DNA of 33,873 nucleotides from Prevotellaceae bacterium UBA1746 (lineage in GTDB: Bacteria > Bacteroidota > Bacteroidia > Bacteroidales > Bacteroidaceae). Both the position numbers and the translations under genes were made by a program. The DNA is taken from positions 1 through 33,873 of the forward strand of contig DCHS01000045.1 in NCBI GenBank assembly GCA_002314875.1, written 5' to 3'. Below the pieces are notes generated by a model. That model saw only the letters and a program-made list of their open reading frames with translations, was not told the DNA's origin and made no database searches. This document shows, one piece after another, positions 29,036 through 33,873 of this stretch. Numbering within the stretch: the first letter of the stretch is position 1; each line of letters opens with the position of its first letter.

Positions 29036-31936
29036 TTATTTCAGTGCTTCTTCAATCATTTGGGTAATCGTGCCTATGCTGCTTCGTGTTGATGAGTAGG
29101 AATCAGGAGCGAGGATATTATAGGATAGACGATGTATGGCTGATTGTAGAGGCTGGGCCTCGGGAGTTTGACTGTTTTTGACGGGAATCAGATTCCAAAG
29201 GCTGGAAGATGATTTGTGTCCGTTAAGCCCCTCGCAAATAGAACCACTTTCTTCATAGCCCCGTCCATATCCTGATAGGTGCAACCAATTATTATCATCG
29301 AAAGCGTCATGACGGTGTATCGCCAAAGCAGTTCCGTTTTCATTGTAATCGACTCCCTCAAAGAGCAGTGGGCCACCAAGCAGTTCATTTCCTTCAAAGT
29401 CAGTCAAGAGGTAAGATTGTTCATCAGCATTGTAGGTCAGTTTCCACATTGTTGAGAAATTCTCATTATCCTGATTGTTCCAAAGAAGGTTACCGTATGA
29501 TGGACGAATGGTTTTTAATTCATTGCCGTCGAACCACTGAGCGCTGGAGATGTAATAATAGCCTTCGCTGAAATGATGGAATGTTGGAGGAATTGCAGCA
29601 AGAGCATCAATGGCATTCTGGCGTAGTTGACGGAGATAGTTTCGAGAGAACAAAGAGTAGTTATCTATACCGAATTTCACGGCTTCCATAGCCCTTTCAA
29701 AAGCGCTGACAGTGGCAGCATCGTATTGTCCTGAGTTGCTGCCAGGGCTGTAGTAATCCAGCCATTGAATATATTCGCTGTAAAATTCTTGCAATAGGTC
29801 AACATCGAAAATATCTTCACGAGCTTCTTCGTAAGCTGATAGCAGTTCTTCACAATAAGCGTCAAGAGCATCGTAGTCTTCTGCCGATAATACTGCTGCC
29901 TCAGTATCGTATTCTGGGCATTGATTCAAAAGCGAAGATAGATAGACAACTTTGGAAAGTTTCAGCAAAGAAGCGTCGTATTGTGAGTCCGTGTCGTCGG
30001 AAATCTTGAAAATGAGTTTCTGGGATTTTCCGCTAATAGTCTGCAAACGTTCCAGTAGGGCATTTGTTTCTTTTATAGGAGCGTATAGTTCCAATAAAGC
30101 ATCAGCTAAAGCATCGTCAACTCTTACTAATCGCCAATGGCTTGCTTCGTCATCGTCTTTCCAGCCGACAGTATAATTGCCGATATCTTCTGACGCATCA
30201 ATTTGATTAAGAAAGACATAACTTCCTTCATCGTTGGTATGGCGCAGGGTGTAGCAGAAACCGACCTTCTGATCATAGTCCGCGGTTTCTATGGCAATAC
30301 GATAGTCCATAGGATCAACATAGGCATTGACGCTGACGGGATTGTCGCGTTCGATGCTACTGATATAGCCATTGCTGAAAATGTTCTGGACATCATAAGA
30401 CTGAGTATCAGCGTCGTACTTGATCTTCCAGATGAAACGGCCGTCATTCTCTTGCAGTTGATCCCAATATGTGAGTCCTTCATTGTCGAGGAGTGCCATG
30501 GGAATCGAGTGGGGCAGAGAAGGTAGGATGTGATAGTAGCCGTCATCAAAAGGAACGATGGAGTTCTGGAGTCGGGCAAAAGAACGCGTTAAGTCATTTT
30601 GAAGAGTTTCGAGGCCCTCAACAGTTTGTTGGTCTGGACTTATCTCTAAAGCTTGTTCTGCTTTTTCCAAGGCTGCCTTGAAATTGCCCAAGGCAGTAGC
30701 GGAACAGTTTCCTGGAGAGTCACCGGCAAAGAAGTTTGGAAGACGATCCAAGAGAGAACCATACTGAATCTTGAGATGCTGGTATGCGGTGTACGACTCG
30801 TAACCTTTGGGAAGTTGCCAGTTAATGATAATCTCGTTGCCATTGTTGAAACCAGGTTGGGTCTGAGACCAAGGATCGAGGAGGAGAATATTGAAAAAGC
30901 CGTCGCAGTAACCTGCCCACCCCCAGTTGATATGATGCAAACCGTCAATGTCACGACCGTCGCAGAGGAAGGCATGGCCGCCGAGGCCGTCATTTCCACC
31001 GATATAGAACGGGCGAAGATTATCAATTTCGTTATTGATAAGGTCAAGCCAATCACTTCGGCTACAGTCGCCGGAGTAAACATATTCACAATCGAAGCCG
31101 AAATAGAGTTGCAAAGCCCAATAGGCCATAATTGTGTAGGCTCCAGAGCCATCAGCATAATCCATAGCGACACTTTGACCGCAGTGGTACATTAGTTTTG
31201 CTACCTCGTCACAAGATTCTTTGGGACTATTCTCATCGTAAGTATCGAGAAGCAAATCCCAGTCATATCTTCGTTCTCCGAAAATAGGTTCGATGTTGAT
31301 GAGATGGCTGGCCGTTGTATAGCCAGGAATTCCCGAGTTCTGAGGAACAGGATGGCGGTAGAAATTCATCAACTGCGCAATGGAAGTGGCCACACAACCT
31401 GTTACAGCACGGTGTGTCCCGTCATATAAAGGGCATTGAAGATTGTAGGGCCACGACTGCGCCCATTTTGTAGTGACGAGAGGGCCTACAGCTTTTGACT
31501 TTGCAGCAGACTTTCGGGAACCGTTATCTTGGGGAACAAATGATATCCGCTGGCTTTCCGCTTGTGCCAAAGTATGGTGGAGTGTTTCTTGGTAGGCACT
31601 CAAATAATAGCGAAGGCCGTCGGGGATATTGTTCTCGTCAAAAGTTCCAGCGGTGCTGTAGCCAATGATTTCAGGCATACAGTCATCACCGCTGACAATG
31701 GTGAAACCTTGGTTGTTGGTGTGATTGAAGATATAGTAATCAGTAACAGCACCAGCCTCGGATGAAGTTGGTGCAGCCTTTTTGGGAGCATTTTGTGAAA
31801 GGGAAACGCCTAAGGAAACGGCTTTGCCTTCTGCAATAGCCCGTGCTTGTGCTATATCGCGTGTTTCTCCATTAGCACATAGAGGATAAATGCTAATATA
31901 GACAAGGAATAATATGAAGCGTAATATAGTTTGCAT
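29036..31936 (-). CDS. C10-family cysteine protease (streptopain/interpain-like) with long C-terminal extension
   Basis: The 966-residue product has signal peptide MQTILRFILFLVYISIYPLCANG. A Spi-type propeptide follows (DIAQARAIAEGKAVSLGV ... YYIFN...GFTIVSGDDCMPEIIGYS), which inhibits the enzyme until it is cleaved. The C10 catalytic domain has Cys181 in TGCVATSIAQLMNF, His321 in GGHAFLCDG and HHINWGWAGYCDGFF, all typical active-site blocks. After about residue 385 come two helical stretches (~415-460 and ~640-800) and two beta-rich modules opening DDGYYHI and SEGYYYISS with W-K(I/L)-x-Y-(D/N)-AD strands. These resemble beta-trefoil or lectin-like units, but I cannot name them. There is no T9SS domain at the end. 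C10 enzymes in oral Prevotella degrade host haem and complement proteins; a digestive or self-processing role is equally possible here. Confidence 0.92.
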   Translation of the reverse strand: MQTILRFILFLVYISIYPLCANGETRDIAQARAIAEGKAVSLGVSLSQNAPKKAAPTSSEAGAVTDYYIFNHTNNQGFTIVSGDDCMPEIIGYSTAGTFDENNIPDGLRYYLSAYQETLHHTLAQAESQRISFVPQDNGSRKSAAKSKAVGPLVTTKWAQSWPYNLQCPLYDGTHRAVTGCVATSIAQLMNFYRHPVPQNSGIPGYTTASHLINIEPIFGERRYDWDLLLDTYDENSPKESCDEVAKLMYHCGQSVAMDYADGSGAYTIMAYWALQLYFGFDCEYVYSGDCSRSDWLDLINNEIDNLRPFYIGGNDGLGGHAFLCDGRDIDGLHHINWGWAGYCDGFFNILLLDPWSQTQPGFNNGNEIIINWQLPKGYESYTAYQHLKIQYGSLLDRLPNFFAGDSPGNCSATALGNFKAALEKAEQALEISPDQQTVEGLETLQNDLTRSFARLQNSIVPFDDGYYHILPSLPHSIPMALLDNEGLTYWDQLQENDGRFIWKIKYDADTQSYDVQNIFSNGYISSIERDNPVSVNAYVDPMDYRIAIETADYDQKVGFCYTLRHTNDEGSYVFLNQIDASEDIGNYTVGWKDDDEASHWRLVRVDDALADALLELYAPIKETNALLERLQTISGKSQKLIFKISDDTDSQYDASLLKLSKVVYLSSLLNQCPEYDTEAAVLSAEDYDALDAYCEELLSAYEEAREDIFDVDLLQEFYSEYIQWLDYYSPGSNSGQYDAATVSAFERAMEAVKFGIDNYSLFSRNYLRQLRQNAIDALAAIPPTFHHFSEGYYYISSAQWFDGNELKTIRPSYGNLLWNNQDNENFSTMWKLTYNADEQSYLLTDFEGNELLGGPLLFEGVDYNENGTALAIHRHDAFDDNNWLHLSGYGRGYEESGSICEGLNGHKSSSSLWNLIPVKNSQTPEAQPLQSAIHRLSYNILAPDSYSSTRSSIGTITQMIEEALK

Positions 31937-31961
31937 ATTGAGGCAAGACAGTATTTTGATA

Positions 31962-31969
31962 CAAATTTA
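31962..31969 (-). promoter_or_regulatory. -7 element of the C10 protease gene
   Basis: TAAATTTG on the minus strand at 31969-31962 matches the -7 consensus, 25 bases before the ATG at 31936. No TTTG is seen at the proper -33 spacing. Confidence 0.5.
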
Positions 31970-32054
31970 CTAAATAATGCAGAGTTAAACATACTATTAT
32001 ATTATAAATGTGTATTTTCTTTGCGTTTTTTTAATTGGTAATATATTTTCTTCG

Positions 32055-32062
32055 TAAATTTG
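32055..32062 (+). promoter_or_regulatory. -7 element of the GH9 cellulase gene
   Basis: TAAATTTG at 32055-32062 matches the -7 consensus. The start codon is at 32110, giving a leader of about 40 bases. A TTTG at 32020 is too far upstream (31 bases) to be a normal -33 element. Confidence 0.55.
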
Positions 32063-32109
32063 TAGCGTTTTTAACGCTATTCACATCATCAATGTCGTAA
32101 TTCTTTTGC

Positions 32110-33852
32110 ATGAAACTTTCTTGCCTTTCTCTCCTTTTTGCTTTTGCTCCTGTTGCAAAGGCTCAGAATCCTAACCTCATTCGCATAAATCAAGTGGGTT
32201 ACTATCCTAATGCACCCAAAGTTGCTGTTGTTGAGCAGCGCGGTTTTGCAAAGAAATATACCCTTCGTGATGCGAAAACCAACAAGACGGTTTGGCAAGG
32301 AAAAGCCGTAGAGCAGACCGTTTCTCCCTGGTCAGGCAAGCGTCGTGCAACCATTGATTTCTCTACGGTAACAACGGCCGGTGAATATATTCTCTCTAAT
32401 GGTAAGCAGCAGCAGAAAATCGTTATTCGCGACGGTGCTCTTCATGATCTCGCCGTAGGTTCAATGAAGGCTTTTTATCTTCAGCGTTGTAGCGAACCCA
32501 TTCTTGAAGAATATGCTGGAAAGTATGCACGTCCCGCAGGCCATATGGATAATGAAGTTCTTGTTCACCCCAGTGCGGAACACATTGTTGATGCTGCTTT
32601 TTTAGAGGATTATTCTCGTTCGGCTGGAACGAAAATTTCCTCTCCTGGCGGTTGGTATGATGCTGGCGATTTTAACAAATATATTGTAAATTCAAGTTTT
32701 TCTATTGGTCTCATGCTCTGTGCATACGAGGCTAATCCTGAATACTTTAACAATCTTGGCTTAAATATTCCCGAGAGCAAGAATTCTCTTCCTGATTACC
32801 TGGATGAAATTGCAGTGAATCTTCGTTGGATGTTGACCATGCAAGATTTCGATGGCGGTGTTTATCACAAACTGACGACTCCGAGCTTTGAAGGATTCGT
32901 TATGCCGAAAGACTGTCATCAGACCCGCTATGTGGTTATGAAGTCCACTGCTGCAACCCTCGACTTTGCAGCAACAATGGCAAAGGCAAGCCGTATCTAT
33001 CGTAAGTTTAAAGGTCTGGAAAGATTTGCAGACGAGATGCTTTCAAAGGCCGTTATGGCATATACCTGGGCCAAGGCAAATCCTGAGGTTTTATACAAGC
33101 AGGATGAGATGAATGCCAAATATGATCCCGACGTATCAACGAGTACATATGGCGATTTTAAAGTTATTGATGAATTCAAGTGGGCGACAACAGAACTGGC
33201 TTTGGCTGGTATCCAGGATTTGATTCCGCAATTTGCCAACGAAGTTTATAAGCAGGATTTCTATCTTCCTACATGGGGAGATGTAGAGAATCTCGCTCGT
33301 TATGCTCGTCTTGGAGATTGTAGCAAGGCCAATATCGCCGATGCCGCTCCTCTTATACGTTATGCCGATCAGTGTATTGAAAGCGCTGAACATTCTTCTT
33401 TTGCATCTGCTTTCGGAAATGTCGCAAGTGATTTTTGCTGGGGTTGTAATGCAGAATGTGCTGCAGGAAAGGGAATCGCTCTGCTGTATGCATATCGTTT
33501 GACCAACGACAAGAAATATCTTAACGCCGCTATTGGTGTTGCTGACTATATGCTTGGTCGTAATGCTACCGGTTATTGCTATGTGACCGGTTTTGGAAAT
33601 TACTCACCGAAGCATCCTCACCAGCGTCTTTCTGCTGCTGATGGTATTGACGAGCCACTTCCCGGTTTCCTCGTTGGTGGTCCGAATCCTGGACAGCAGG
33701 ATAGGGATTATTGCAAGTCTTACACCTCATCCTACCCCGATGAGTCTTATGCTGACGATGATACTTCCTACGCTTCCAATGAGATCGCTATCAATTGGAA
33801 TGCCTCTCTTGCTGCCTTTATCTGCTGGCTTGAAGCAGAAATGGCGAAATAA
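32110..33852 (+). CDS. GH9 endoglucanase (cellulase) with N-terminal Ig-like domain
   Basis: The 580-residue product has signal peptide MKLSCLSLLFAFAPVAKAQ. An Ig-like CelD_N domain (~22-108, opening PNLIRINQVGYYPNAPKVAV) and a GH9 (alpha/alpha)6-barrel follow. Catalytic motifs are visible: GGWYDAGDFNKY with Asp184 and Asp187 (base), SPKHPHQR with the substrate-binding His, and a C-terminal DDDTSYASNEIAINWN with the acid Glu near residue 558. GH9 enzymes invert and hydrolyse internal beta-1,4-glucan bonds; the CelD_N-plus-GH9 arrangement is typical of rumen Prevotella and related endoglucanases. There is no carbohydrate-binding module and no lipobox. With the signal cut after AKA-Q it should be periplasmic or secreted; no T9SS domain is seen. 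It is divergent from the C10 protease gene. The gene is complete, ending 21 bases before the window edge. Confidence 0.95.
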   Translation: MKLSCLSLLFAFAPVAKAQNPNLIRINQVGYYPNAPKVAVVEQRGFAKKYTLRDAKTNKTVWQGKAVEQTVSPWSGKRRATIDFSTVTTAGEYILSNGKQQQKIVIRDGALHDLAVGSMKAFYLQRCSEPILEEYAGKYARPAGHMDNEVLVHPSAEHIVDAAFLEDYSRSAGTKISSPGGWYDAGDFNKYIVNSSFSIGLMLCAYEANPEYFNNLGLNIPESKNSLPDYLDEIAVNLRWMLTMQDFDGGVYHKLTTPSFEGFVMPKDCHQTRYVVMKSTAATLDFAATMAKASRIYRKFKGLERFADEMLSKAVMAYTWAKANPEVLYKQDEMNAKYDPDVSTSTYGDFKVIDEFKWATTELALAGIQDLIPQFANEVYKQDFYLPTWGDVENLARYARLGDCSKANIADAAPLIRYADQCIESAEHSSFASAFGNVASDFCWGCNAECAAGKGIALLYAYRLTNDKKYLNAAIGVADYMLGRNATGYCYVTGFGNYSPKHPHQRLSAADGIDEPLPGFLVGGPNPGQQDRDYCKSYTSSYPDESYADDDTSYASNEIAINWNASLAAFICWLEAEMAK

Positions 33853-33873
33853 TTCTTAATTCAAAATTCATAA

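Overview
The window looks like chromosomal DNA of a gut or rumen Bacteroidales bacterium, most likely Prevotella or a close relative. The evidence is promoter-like TAnnTTTG (-7) elements with TTTG about 19-20 bases upstream, no Shine-Dalgarno pattern at the starts I examined, and many exported proteins ending in a type IX secretion (T9SS) C-terminal domain or the short Prevotella-style endings YDLSGRR...IVNGKK. It also has a C10 (streptopain/interpain) protease, FISUMP lectin-fold proteins and a GLUG/dockerin surface protein. The genus call is inference.

Layout. 1-1048: the tail of an unrecognised gene, a terminator, then about 900 bases of degraded DNA. This includes a clear scar of a restriction-modification locus: the first 36 codons of an EcoRI-type adenine methylase joined out of frame to the last 34 codons of an HNH endonuclease. 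1049-2053: a secreted FISUMP protein whose last ~55 residues look like a diversity-generating retroelement (DGR) variable region, although no reverse transcriptase or template repeat is in the window. 2330-5667: a secreted protein, a GH16 glucanase lipoprotein and a divergent five-Asp-box lipoprotein. 5704-11795: a minus-strand run of three genes (GLUG/dockerin giant, serine-type sulfatase, duplicated-domain secreted protein). 12047-13434: an Omp28-like protein, then greA, the clearest housekeeping gene here. 13607-20261: a minus-strand run (Omp28-like, YD-repeat protein, Omp28-like, 503-residue secreted protein). 20519-28971: three more YD-repeat T9SS proteins, a tandem pair of triple-repeat secreted proteins, a second FISUMP protein and an HI0933-type flavoprotein. 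29036-33852: a 966-residue C10 protease and a complete GH9 cellulase.

How it fits together. Nearly every gene encodes an exported protein. Two themes can be seen. One is polysaccharide attack (GH16, GH9, sulfatase, Asp-box protein), without a SusC/SusD pair, so this is not a classical polysaccharide utilisation locus. The other is a 17-kb expansion of paralogous cell-surface proteins: three Omp28/thioredoxin-like proteins with a CGWC motif, four YD-repeat proteins with full T9SS domains, two triple-repeat proteins and a FISUMP protein. The middle of this expansion (13.4-21.8 kb) carries four blocks of a ~40-bp GC-rich palindromic intergenic repeat that I did not see elsewhere in the window. 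No tRNA, rRNA, CRISPR array, transposase or integrase was recognised.
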